A DNA stretch of 64,000 bases from an uncultured Dongia sp. (GTDB taxonomy: Bacteria; Pseudomonadota; Alphaproteobacteria; Dongiales; Dongiaceae). The notes beneath the pieces are model-generated. The model searched no databases. It was not told where the DNA came from and saw only the letters and a list, made by a program, of their open reading frames with translations. The DNA is taken from assembly GCF_936916975.1 (NCBI RefSeq), contig NZ_CAKZGO010000004.1, positions 620,001 through 684,000 on the forward strand, read 5' to 3'. A program made the position numbers and the translations under genes. Every line of letters begins with the position of its first letter. Positions within the stretch are counted from its first letter, which is position 1. Positions 1 through 6,964 of this stretch are shown piece by piece.

Positions 1-816
1 GACGTAAGACACGCGGCTCATCAGATCTTCGCCGAAGCGGATCTGCGGATTCATCAGGCCGGAGGACGCCACCACTTCGCCGGTGCCGAGGTCGCACAAA
101 TGCGCCGCGATGGTGGTCGAGCCCACATCGACCGCGAGGCCGTAAATCCTGTCCTGGAAGCCCGGCCAGACGGCGGTGATCTGCTTGCCCATATGGACGG
201 CGACAGTGACCTTCCACTCGCCCTTGCGCAACGCCTGTTGCAGGCCCTGGATCGCGCGCACGTCGCAATCGAGGCCCTCAAGATTCCATTGCGCCTTCAA
301 CGCCTTTTCCAACCGCTGCAGATCGCCGGTCGGATCATGCATGTCCGGCTCCTGCACCTCGACATAATGCAGGCGGATGACCGGGTCCAAAGTGATGTCG
401 CGCATCTCGGCGCGCTTGCGCACGACCTGCTTGTGCACCTGGCTGTCGGCCGGCACGTCGATCACCAGATCGCCCAGCAATTGCGCCGAGCAGGACAGGC
501 GCCGGCCCGGCTTCATGCCGCGCTTATCGGCATAGCGCTGCTCGGTCGAGGAGAAGTCGGACAGGTGATGCGCATCCGACGTAACGCCGAGCTTGGCGAA
601 TTCGCCCTCCGACACCACGACCTGGCAGCGCCCGCAGATGCCGCGGCCACCGCAGACGGAATCAATATCGACACCGAGCTGGCGCGCCGCGGTGAGGATC
701 GGCGTGCCCTTCTGGAACCGGCCGCGCTTGCCCGAAGGCATGAACACCAGCCAGGCATTGTCACCGTTTTCGGCACCGTTACCGTGATCCAGAGTGGCTG
801 CGCCGACATCCGCCAT
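1..816 (-). CDS. ASKHA/ferredoxin corrinoid-activation protein (RamA/RACE-like), N-terminal part
   Basis: This gene is cut by the left edge of the window; 272 codons from the ATG at 816 are visible. Residues about 20-110 form a plant-type [2Fe-2S] ferredoxin domain with Cys55, Cys61, Cys64 and Cys109 (motif CGGRGICGRC). The part after that ends with a VDVGSTTIAAHL-type phosphate loop, typical of ASKHA-fold (DUF4445) proteins. Family knowledge: such proteins use ATP and a low-potential electron to reduce inactive Co(II) corrinoid proteins back to Co(I). Homologues are usually 600-700 residues, so roughly 400 residues lie outside the window. It is last in the visible six-gene minus-strand C1 operon. 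Its presence predicts a corrinoid protein and a substrate:corrinoid methyltransferase nearby, probably beyond the left edge. Confidence 0.85.
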   Translation of the reverse strand, partial: MADVGAATLDHGNGAENGDNAWLVFMPSGKRGRFQKGTPILTAARQLGVDIDSVCGGRGICGRCQVVVSEGEFAKLGVTSDAHHLSDFSSTEQRYADKRGMKPGRRLSCSAQLLGDLVIDVPADSQVHKQVVRKRAEMRDITLDPVIRLHYVEVQEPDMHDPTGDLQRLEKALKAQWNLEGLDCDVRAIQGLQQALRKGEWKVTVAVHMGKQITAVWPGFQDRIYGLAVDVGSTTIAAHLCDLGTGEVVASSGLMNPQIRFGEDLMSRVSYV

Positions 817-911
817 GACATGTGTTCCTGCGTTGATCGTAGGGCTTTTCGGGCCCTGAAAATGCCAAACCCCATCCTTGGGAGCAAGGATGGGGATAGT
901 CTTCAGTCGCT

Positions 912-1009
912 CCCCCTCTCCCTAACCCTCCCCCACGTTGGGGGGAGGGAACTCGATCGAGTCTTTCTTCTCCCTCCCCCCAACGTGGGGGAGGGTCGGG
1001 GAGAGGGGG
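912..1009. repeat. Palindromic element A (39-nt inverted repeat)
   Basis: Two 39-nt arms (912-950 and 971-1009) are inverted copies with only two mismatches. They are separated by a 20-nt spacer that itself begins with a small palindrome, ACTCGATCGAGT. The arms are built of CCCTCCCCCACGTTGGGGG blocks. The element lies eight bases after the methyltransferase stop codon and upstream of the ASKHA start, so it sits inside the operon. It would fold into a very stable hairpin in the transcript. It belongs loosely with the similar elements near 33.4, 42.6 and 51.7 kb. Confidence 0.8.
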
Positions 1010-1016
1010 TTTTTGG

Positions 1017-1949
1017 TTACGCCCCCGCCGTCTCCGGCGTGGCACCACCGGCAGCACCACCACGGCGACCACTGCGTTCGCGGCGACCGCGATCGCCTTC
1101 GGCGGCCGGTTCGCGGAAGCGCTTGATCCAATGGGCGCAATGCGCGTCCGTGCCCATCAGCACGTCAGCGCCCCAGATGCCGGTCATTTCTTCCATGTGG
1201 AGTGGGTTCATGATGGCCGAGGTCATGCCGGCGCCGATCGCCATCGAGAGGAAGGCCTGGTTGAGGCTGTGGCGGTTGGGCAGGCCGAAGCTGATATTGG
1301 AGGCGCCGCAGGTCGTGTTGACCTTCAGCTCTTCGCGGAGGCGCCGGATCAGGCTGAACGCCGCGCGGCCGGCCTGGCCCAGCGCGCCGATCGGCATGAC
1401 CAGCGGATCGACGACGATGTTGCTGTAATGGATGCCGTAATCGGCCGCGCGCTGCACGATCTTCTTTGCCACTTCGAAGCGCACATCGGGATCTTCCGAG
1501 ATGCCGGTTTCGTCATTCGAGATGGCGACGACGGCGGCGCCATATTTCTTCACCAGCGGCAGCACCACTTCGAGGCGTTCTTCTTCGCCGGTGACCGAAT
1601 TGACCAGCGCCTTGCCTTTATAGACCGCAAGACCGGCCTCAAGTGCTGCCACGATCGAGCTGTCGATCGAGAGCGGCGTGTCGGTCAGCGACTGCACCAG
1701 CTGGATCGCTTCGGCAAGGATGCGCGGCTCGTCGGCCATCGGGATGCCGGCATTGACGTCGAGCATATGCGCACCGGCCTCGACCTGGGCCAGGGCGTCC
1801 GACTTCACGCGGCTGTAGTCGCCGGCCGCCATTTCGGCAGCCAGCAGCTTGCGCCCCGTAGGATTGATGCGCTCGCCGATGACGCAGAAGGGGCGATCGA
1901 AGCCGATCACGATTTCCTTGGTGGCCGAGCTGATAACGGTATCGGTCAT
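1017..1949 (-). CDS. Methyltetrahydrofolate:corrinoid methyltransferase
   Basis: This 310-residue protein is a pterin-binding TIM-barrel enzyme of the AcsE/MtgA/MetH-domain type. The N-terminus has the folate-domain signature GERINPTGRK, followed by the LDVNAG and SIDSS strands and a NCGASNISFGLP-like segment (here TTCGASNISFGLP). The usual reaction is methyl transfer between a corrinoid protein and tetrahydrofolate. In this operon it most likely moves substrate-derived methyl groups onto THF. The last 25 residues are an arginine/glycine-rich tail that is not part of the core fold. It starts 36 nt after the metF-like stop, in the same operon. Confidence 0.9.
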   Translation of the reverse strand: MTDTVISSATKEIVIGFDRPFCVIGERINPTGRKLLAAEMAAGDYSRVKSDALAQVEAGAHMLDVNAGIPMADEPRILAEAIQLVQSLTDTPLSIDSSIVAALEAGLAVYKGKALVNSVTGEEERLEVVLPLVKKYGAAVVAISNDETGISEDPDVRFEVAKKIVQRAADYGIHYSNIVVDPLVMPIGALGQAGRAAFSLIRRLREELKVNTTCGASNISFGLPNRHSLNQAFLSMAIGAGMTSAIMNPLHMEEMTGIWGADVLMGTDAHCAHWIKRFREPAAEGDRGRRERSGRRGGAAGGATPETAGA

Positions 1950-1985
1950 AACTGATAGTCCTTTCTGAAACGCAATTTCTTTAGC

Positions 1986-2996
1986 TCACGCCAAGACGCT
2001 GACGGATTCCGCGGGTCGCGGTGCGCGCTTGGGCTGGCGATTCTTCATCACGCCGGATGCGTGGATGATGTCGTTGACGAATTCTTCCTGGCGATAGGCC
2101 ATGACATGGAGGCCATGCACGCCCTCGATCTCCTTGATCTCCTGGATGAGGTCGATGGCGAGCTGTTTGCCTTCGGCCTTCTCGTTCTGAGATTTTTCCA
2201 TCCGCTCGATCACCGCATCTGGAATATGTACGCCCGGCACATTGCTGCGCATCCAGCGCGCCGTCTTCGAGGAGGGCAAGGGACCCACGCCAATAAGGAA
2301 GAACGCCTTCTCATGGAGGCCCTGGGCGCGCACCTTGTCCATGAATTTGCGGAGCATCGGCACATCATAGCAATACTGCGTCTGGATGAACTGCGCACCG
2401 GCGGCGATCTTCTTGCCGATATGGGTCGCGCGGTGTTCGAGCGGCGGCACGAAGGGATTGGCGGCACCCCCTAGGAACACGCGGGGCGGCACCGTGATCT
2501 TGCGGCCCGACAGGAACTTGCCGTCATCGCGCATGCCCTTGATGCAGCTCAACAGCGACGTCGAATCGAAATCGAACACGGGCTTGGCTTCCGGCTGGTC
2601 GCCGGCCTGCACGCCGTCGCCGGTCAGGCACAGGATGTTCTGCACGCCCATGGCAGCCGCCCCCAGGACATCGCCCTGAATGGCGATGCGGTTCCGGTCG
2701 CGACACGAGATCTGCATGATCACCGAATAGCCGGCCCGCGTGAGCAGCGCGCAGATGCCGACCGAGGACATATGGCAGTTGGCACCCGACGCATCGGTGG
2801 CGTTGATGGCGTCGCACACTTCCGAGAGCACCAGCGCCCGGTCATAGACATCACGCGGGTCGGCGGAATCCGGCGGATTGAGCTCGGCCGTCACGGCAAA
2901 TTTGCCGGCGCGCAGGATGCGCTCAAGACGGCCGCCCGATGAATGACCGGGCAGGCTCGGCAGCGGTGCTGAAGGGTCGATCTGCGGGTCCATCAC
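1986..2996 (-). CDS. Methylenetetrahydrofolate reductase (MetF-like)
   Basis: The 336-residue product has the MetF barrel features: the VTAELNPPDSAD start of the barrel, INATDASGANCHMSS, NILCLTGDG and an AQFIQTQYCYD segment near residue 205. MetF interconverts 5,10-methylene-THF and 5-methyl-THF using FAD. Here it is paired with a separate cysteine-rich MTHFR_C protein, whose gene overlaps its start codon by four bases (ATGA). That arrangement recalls the MetF-MetV complexes of acetogens more than the single-subunit biosynthetic MetF. The operon context suggests it oxidises methyl-THF made by the neighbouring methyltransferase; this direction is inferred. Confidence 0.88.
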   Translation of the reverse strand: MMDPQIDPSAPLPSLPGHSSGGRLERILRAGKFAVTAELNPPDSADPRDVYDRALVLSEVCDAINATDASGANCHMSSVGICALLTRAGYSVIMQISCRDRNRIAIQGDVLGAAAMGVQNILCLTGDGVQAGDQPEAKPVFDFDSTSLLSCIKGMRDDGKFLSGRKITVPPRVFLGGAANPFVPPLEHRATHIGKKIAAGAQFIQTQYCYDVPMLRKFMDKVRAQGLHEKAFFLIGVGPLPSSKTARWMRSNVPGVHIPDAVIERMEKSQNEKAEGKQLAIDLIQEIKEIEGVHGLHVMAYRQEEFVNDIIHASGVMKNRQPKRAPRPAESVSVLA

Positions 2997-3547
2997 GCAG
3001 CCTTCCCTTCGCCGCCGGCAGCAGGCGCAGCAGCTGGAGCGGCCGCAGCCGGCTTCTTGGCAGGCGGCGCCTTTGGCGGCTTCGGCGCGAACTCGCCCAC
3101 CTTCTTGGTCATGCGCACGACGCGGAGCCAGGCAGAGCGGCCCTTGATCGCGTTGTTCACCTGGACCTGAACGTCCTTGATCTTCTCAAGGTTGCCGTCC
3201 ATGCGCTCGGCGCCGGCCCATCCTTGCACCCAGACGCATTTCATCTCCGGCTTCACTTCGCAATTCCCGTTAGGTCGCACACCGCCACAAGGCCCGTTGC
3301 GCAAGGTCTTGGGGCAATTCATCGGGCAGGACATGCCAGTGGATGAGAGCGCGCATTGCCCGCACATCTGGCAGTCGAACAGGAAACCCTTGGTGGTTTT
3401 TTCCAGCACCTGAAACGGCGCCTCGAGCTTTTCGTAGCCGATTCTGTTCCACAGCGGATGCAGCGCCACCATGGCCTTCTCGAAGGCCTGGTAAAAGCGG
3501 TTGAGACCCTTTGCGTGGCGCACCGACCAGAGGCGCACTGCGTACAT
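2993..3547 (-). CDS. MTHFR C-terminal domain protein (MetV-like, cysteine-rich)
   Basis: This 184-residue protein carries a dense cysteine region at residues 59-104 (Cys59, 62, 65, 74, 78, 87, 96, 104) with the signatures CQMCGQC and CPMNCPK and a NGPCGG motif. This matches the MTHFR_C family (PF12225), which includes MetV, the iron-sulfur/zinc partner of MetF in acetogens. The C-terminal 30 residues are a low-complexity Ala/Pro/Lys tail. It lies between the PF13769-type gene (5-nt gap) and metF (4-nt overlap), consistent with a stoichiometric MetF partner. That it carries an Fe-S cluster is inferred from the cysteine spacing. Confidence 0.85.
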   Translation of the reverse strand: MYAVRLWSVRHAKGLNRFYQAFEKAMVALHPLWNRIGYEKLEAPFQVLEKTTKGFLFDCQMCGQCALSSTGMSCPMNCPKTLRNGPCGGVRPNGNCEVKPEMKCVWVQGWAGAERMDGNLEKIKDVQVQVNNAIKGRSAWLRVVRMTKKVGEFAPKPPKAPPAKKPAAAAPAAAPAAGGEGKAA

Positions 3548-3552
3548 GGGAG

Positions 3553-3867
3553 TTAGCCCTCGGCTGCGGCGGTGGCGAGGCCACCGCGTTCAACGTATTC
3601 CTTGAGGCGCTCTTCCGGGAAGGCCGCCTCGATCTCGGCCTGTGCCTTCTGTGCCTCGGCTTCCAGATCATCGCTCACCTCAACGGGTGCTGCGCGGCGC
3701 CATTCGCCAAGATACGAATCCGTGTCGCGCAATTTGGCGCGCATGGCGGCGCGGTCGATCGCCTTTTCAAAGCGCTCATCGAGCTGCTTCTTGGCGCTGT
3801 CGCGACCCTTCTTCACGATGACCTGGGCGGGAATGTCGCGCCAGTAGACGACGATGAGCTGAGCCAT
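3553..3867 (-). CDS. Small PF13769-type (virulence_fact) protein
   Basis: The 104-residue protein starts MAQLIVVYWRDIPAQVIVKKG, which fits the small family named Virulence_fact in Pfam. Despite the name the function is unknown. The charged middle (residues 22-60) is predicted helical, and the acidic C-terminal half is rich in Glu and Ala. No signal peptide or membrane segment is visible, so it should be cytoplasmic. The ATG at 3867 is chosen because upstream in-frame sequence has no family resemblance and this start leaves an 11-nt gap to the DUF1638 gene. Family members are typically found beside MTHFR_C and corrinoid methyltransferase genes, so a role in the methyl-transfer complex is likely but unproven. 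Confidence 0.75.
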   Translation of the reverse strand: MAQLIVVYWRDIPAQVIVKKGRDSAKKQLDERFEKAIDRAAMRAKLRDTDSYLGEWRRAAPVEVSDDLEAEAQKAQAEIEAAFPEERLKEYVERGGLATAAAEG

Positions 3868-3878
3868 CCTGAATAATC

Positions 3879-4517
3879 CTATTGTTCTGATTCGACCGCC
3901 ACGGCCTTCGCCATGAAGGTCGCCATCTCGCCGTAACCTGTGAACCGCCGCTCGAAATCCAATCCCAATTTTTTGGCCGCTGCCTCTGCCTTTGCCGTCA
4001 GCGCCGGATCGTCGATCTGTGCCAGATAAACGACACGGCGGTAATGGCCGAAATAGGCATCGCGCAATTCCGGATGGCGATCCAGCCCCATGCCCTGCCA
4101 GATCAGCCGCTCGAAATGCCGGGCGATGTAATCGGTGAGGAAGAAGCTGCCCAACTCCTCTTCCATCATCTGGTCGAACGCCGCGTGACCCGCAAAAAAA
4201 TCGTAGCAATGCGGCCCGTCGATCCGTTCAACCCCTTCTTCCCGCAACACCTCGTCCAGCAGCCCGCCGCTGCCGCAATCGCCATAGAGCACGAAGATGT
4301 GTCTGAAGCGCTTCCGGCCCCAGCGGATCTTCGCCCGCACCCCCGGCGGGATCTTTTCCGGCCGGTTATGCCAGATCGCCGGCAGGCAGGTCACCGCCAA
4401 TTGCGCGTCAGTCCACCCGTTTGCCGCACGCACCGCCACGAATTCCTTCGCCAGCGCGCCGCAGGCAATGATCAGGCACCCGCCCTTCCTTTTGGCATCC
4501 TTGGCGTCTTGCTCCAT
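3879..4517 (-). CDS. DUF1638 family protein
   Basis: From the ATG at 4517 the product is 212 residues (a TTG at 4619 would add 34 poorly conserved residues). It contains a CLIIACGALAKE strand, a VTCLPAIWHNRPEKIP segment, FVLYGDCGSGG near residue 85 and a HCYDFFAG motif, all characteristic of DUF1638. Conserved Cys and His residues in these motifs suggest metal or corrinoid-related chemistry, but no activity is established in the family to my knowledge. In methanogens and other bacteria DUF1638 genes occur with corrinoid methyltransferases. It is the first gene of the six-gene C1 operon. Confidence 0.8.
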   Translation of the reverse strand: MEQDAKDAKRKGGCLIIACGALAKEFVAVRAANGWTDAQLAVTCLPAIWHNRPEKIPPGVRAKIRWGRKRFRHIFVLYGDCGSGGLLDEVLREEGVERIDGPHCYDFFAGHAAFDQMMEEELGSFFLTDYIARHFERLIWQGMGLDRHPELRDAYFGHYRRVVYLAQIDDPALTAKAEAAAKKLGLDFERRFTGYGEMATFMAKAVAVESEQ

Positions 4518-4695
4518 GCCAGCACTCACTTTCGTCCCATTGGTAGGCGCATGACCCCAATATGGCTGCAATTGGGGCGACCGCTGATAGTCGATTAACG
4601 ACGAGGCGTCATGTCGCAAACTGAACTTTTCTCAACAGGCGGTGAAGCCGAATCATGTCTCTATCAACGCAATCAGCGACATTATACGCAAAAAA

Positions 4696-4711
4696 TGTTT
4701 CACATGAAACA
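4696..4711. other. parS: Near-consensus parS-like site
   Basis: The 16 bases TGTTTCACATGAAACA match the widely conserved ParB-binding consensus TGTTTCACGTGAAACA at 15 of 16 positions. The single difference is G to A in the centre. It lies in an intergenic region between divergent genes. By a uniform-base estimate a 16-mer within one mismatch of this consensus is expected less than once per thousand such windows. ParB binding is inferred. Confidence 0.6.
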
Positions 4712-4755
4712 ATTCCGCCGTCAAGACACCTGAATGCTGCGGCGCAATGTCACCC

Positions 4756-4772
4756 TTGTTGCATTGCAGCAA
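4756..4772. promoter_or_regulatory. Imperfect 17-bp palindrome upstream of the DUF1127-like gene
   Basis: TTGTTGCA and TGCAGCAA flank a single T and are inverted copies with one mismatch. The palindrome lies 44 bases before the small DUF1127-like gene and 239 bases before the C1 operon start, so it could be an operator for either. The binding protein is unknown. Confidence 0.35.
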
Positions 4773-4815
4773 TATCCCCATATTCAAATCGTTAGGGGAA
4801 GGAAGGTTCGAGAAA

Positions 4816-5013
4816 ATGACTGATATTTGGCTTCGCTCACTTGAAAACGACCGCGCCAACCCCATATGGAAGTTCGTCGTGTCGGTTTTCGCGACATGGT
4901 CGGCAGCCCGCGCTTGCGCAGCAGCCGTTGAATCTCACCGACGCCCGGCAGATGAAGATCTCCTGGAGCTTGGTATCGACCCCAAGGCCTTTGCCTCTGT
5001 TCGCCTGATCTGA
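4816..5013 (+). CDS. Small DUF1127-like protein
   Basis: The ATG at 4816 gives 65 residues and is preceded at 4796-4806 by a strong ribosome-binding sequence (GGGAAGGAAGG). The C-terminal half, with an Arg/Ala helix followed by RRPADEDLLELGIDPKAF, resembles the short DUF1127-type proteins common in Alphaproteobacteria. Some of these bind RNA or act in stress and phosphate or carbon regulation, but none of that can be assigned here. The N-terminal 30 residues are family-nonspecific. It is transcribed divergently from the C1 operon, next to the parS-like site. Confidence 0.65.
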   Translation: MTDIWLRSLENDRANPIWKFVVSVFATWSAARACAAAVESHRRPADEDLLELGIDPKAFASVRLI

Positions 5014-5055
5014 TCGGCCGAACGACCAAAGGTCCGCCACCTGCCCTTCGCGTCA

Positions 5056-5148
5056 GATCACGGATGTACTGACTGGTGTCATAGGCAGGGCGGCGACGGG
5101 AGTCGGCTTTCCCCAAACCTTTGCCGGATCACGGATGTACTGACCGGT
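5056..5148. repeat. Pair of 22-bp direct repeats
   Basis: GATCACGGATGTACTGACTGGT at 5056-5077 recurs at 5127-5148 with one mismatch, at a 71-bp period. The pair lies between the stop codons of the DUF1127-like gene and the aconitase X gene. No transposase is adjacent. The origin and role are unknown. Confidence 0.7.
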
Positions 5149-5192
5149 AAGGGACGGGGCAGGCCTTTTGCCCTGCACCAGACAGCCCGGAC

Positions 5193-6908
5193 CTAGCGCA
5201 GCCAAACCGGCAATTCGCCCGATGACTTGCCGCTGCACGCTGCTTCCACGCAGGCGGCGAGGCTACCGAAGCGAACGCCGCGTCCAACGAGGCCTGGCGC
5301 ATAATGCGCGTACTTGCCTGAGTTGGTCATCAGCGTTTGCACGGTTGTGGGAATGACCGGCTCGCCCAGCATGCACCAGCAGGTATCGGTGACGATCTGA
5401 ATGCCGAAAACCTCCAACGCTTCGAGATAGCCGGCCAGCGACGCAGCTTGGTGCACGGCCCGGCCGCAGGTCACGACCACCGCGATGTCCGGCGACTTGA
5501 CGCGTCCGCGCACCAGCGCGGCCAATTGTGCGCATTCGTTGAGGGAGAAATGGGGATTGCCCAGGGCAATGAGCCCAACCTCCGGCAACGTCGCCGTATT
5601 GAGCTCCACCCAGGCACGCCGCAGATCGTCCAGACTGACGCGCAGTTCGCGTGCCGGTCCTTGCGCGTCCGCTTCGGGCGTTACCCCAGCAATGTGGAAC
5701 ATCGGCGCCGCCGCCATCGTGGCGAAGGCCGCACCGAATGCCTTCAAGTCATCCGGCCCCGCTGCACTTGTCTCCAACCCGCGAATCAAGGGGATCTCGC
5801 TGCCGCAGACGGAACCGCAGCAATAGCCGAGCAGCGGCCAGAAGGCATCGTCGGTCGCCGCCGGCCGCTCGACCTCCAGGACGAGCGTCGCGCGCCGCCC
5901 GGTATCAAGGTGGCAGCCCGCTAGCGGCGCGCGGCCCGTCAAGGCGATGCAGATATCCAGATAGTCCGGGTACTTCATCGTCCGTGCGCCGATGACACTG
6001 TTGGCGTAGACGACGGCGTTCGACTCTGCCCAGCCGATTTGCTCACCGAAGCCAGGCGCACTCTCGAGCAGATAGGGGGCGCAGGTAAAAGTAGGCTCGG
6101 CCCCCATGGCAAGGTACGCATCGGCAAGTGCCGCCGCTGGAACACCCAAATCCTCGGCAACGCCTTGCATGCGCCATCGGCGCTTATCGACGGAAATGGC
6201 ATTGAGCGTGGTTGGCACGCGCACGCGCGCATCTCGCTCGACCAGCAATTGCGCAAAGCGCAGACATGCCGGACCCGTATAGATGCAGCCGTCAATGTGA
6301 ACCTGGGTTACATCGACGAAGCCTTCCGCCCCCTGAAGTGCCGCCATCCGCAGCAACAGACGCATGGCAAGCTGCGCAGCCTTGCCATGCTTGCCCGAGA
6401 GTAGATCCTGATCCATCGCGTCAAGCCGCACCGACGCATTATCGTCGTTTGCCTGCGGTATGACAGCAGACCGCACGTCGTCTTTGGGCGCCTGGTCGAA
6501 AAGATGGAGGCAATGCCTTCCCACCCTGGCGTACCGAAACTCGCCAAGATGCTCGAATAGCGCCGGCTCTACCTGCAGAACTGGTATCGACTGCTCGAAA
6601 ACCAGCTCGGCGACGAGCGCGCCCAGGGTGAGGATTTCCTCCCGCTCGCAGACGACGATGGCTGCCGGTGCGTGGCCGTTGAGGATCAGTTCCAACAACA
6701 CACCGCTCCCGGTGCAGGAGCCACGCCCGCTCGGTATCGCGAGCACGCGTCCGGCGAGGCATTCGCCGCGCAAGGGATGGTGCTGGTCGATGACGATGCC
6801 CGTCAGCGGATCAACGCCACCCCAGAAGCTGAGCGCCATGTCGGCATAGAGCAAATCACCTTCGGCTTCGCCCTCGACCAGCGACTTCCCCTGACTAACC
6901 AGCCCCAT
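5193..6908 (-). CDS. Fused aconitase X (AcnX small + large domains)
   Basis: From the ATG at 6908 the protein is 571 residues. Residues about 5-125 are the AcnX small (DUF126) swivelling domain, with the IPSGRGSCTGSG motif near residue 60. Residues about 155-560 are the AcnX large (DUF521) domain, with VHIDGCIYTG, GAEPTFTCAPYLL, GYCCGSVCGSE and DTCWCM segments supplying candidate iron-sulfur cysteines. AcnX enzymes characterised so far are dehydratases acting on cis-3-hydroxy-L-proline or, in archaea, on phosphomevalonate. No proline-catabolism genes are adjacent, so the substrate here is open. Its start lies 57 nt after the stop of the large flavoprotein gene upstream, suggesting co-transcription. 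An upstream in-frame start at 6962 is less likely. Confidence 0.85.
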   Translation of the reverse strand: MGLVSQGKSLVEGEAEGDLLYADMALSFWGGVDPLTGIVIDQHHPLRGECLAGRVLAIPSGRGSCTGSGVLLELILNGHAPAAIVVCEREEILTLGALVAELVFEQSIPVLQVEPALFEHLGEFRYARVGRHCLHLFDQAPKDDVRSAVIPQANDDNASVRLDAMDQDLLSGKHGKAAQLAMRLLLRMAALQGAEGFVDVTQVHIDGCIYTGPACLRFAQLLVERDARVRVPTTLNAISVDKRRWRMQGVAEDLGVPAAALADAYLAMGAEPTFTCAPYLLESAPGFGEQIGWAESNAVVYANSVIGARTMKYPDYLDICIALTGRAPLAGCHLDTGRRATLVLEVERPAATDDAFWPLLGYCCGSVCGSEIPLIRGLETSAAGPDDLKAFGAAFATMAAAPMFHIAGVTPEADAQGPARELRVSLDDLRRAWVELNTATLPEVGLIALGNPHFSLNECAQLAALVRGRVKSPDIAVVVTCGRAVHQAASLAGYLEALEVFGIQIVTDTCWCMLGEPVIPTTVQTLMTNSGKYAHYAPGLVGRGVRFGSLAACVEAACSGKSSGELPVWLR

Positions 6909-6964
6909 GTGGTGCAACTTTCTACCGCGAGACGCGTCAGCTGTTGTTCTATTCGGGCGCAACT

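Noticed and set aside
100-1428. Long plus-strand frame of 442 codons over the ASKHA and methyltransferase genes
   Set aside because: It is an antisense shadow, rich in Arg, His and Ala, without family motifs, and crosses palindromic element A. The minus-strand genes have clear domain motifs.
4518-4815. Cobalamin riboswitch or tRNA in the C1 operon leader
   Set aside because: No B12-box; the GGTTCGAG at 4804-4811 is not part of a tRNA cloverleaf.
5193-6962. Aconitase A/B or isopropylmalate isomerase
   Set aside because: The domain order and cysteine pattern match AcnX (DUF126 and DUF521), not the classical aconitases.
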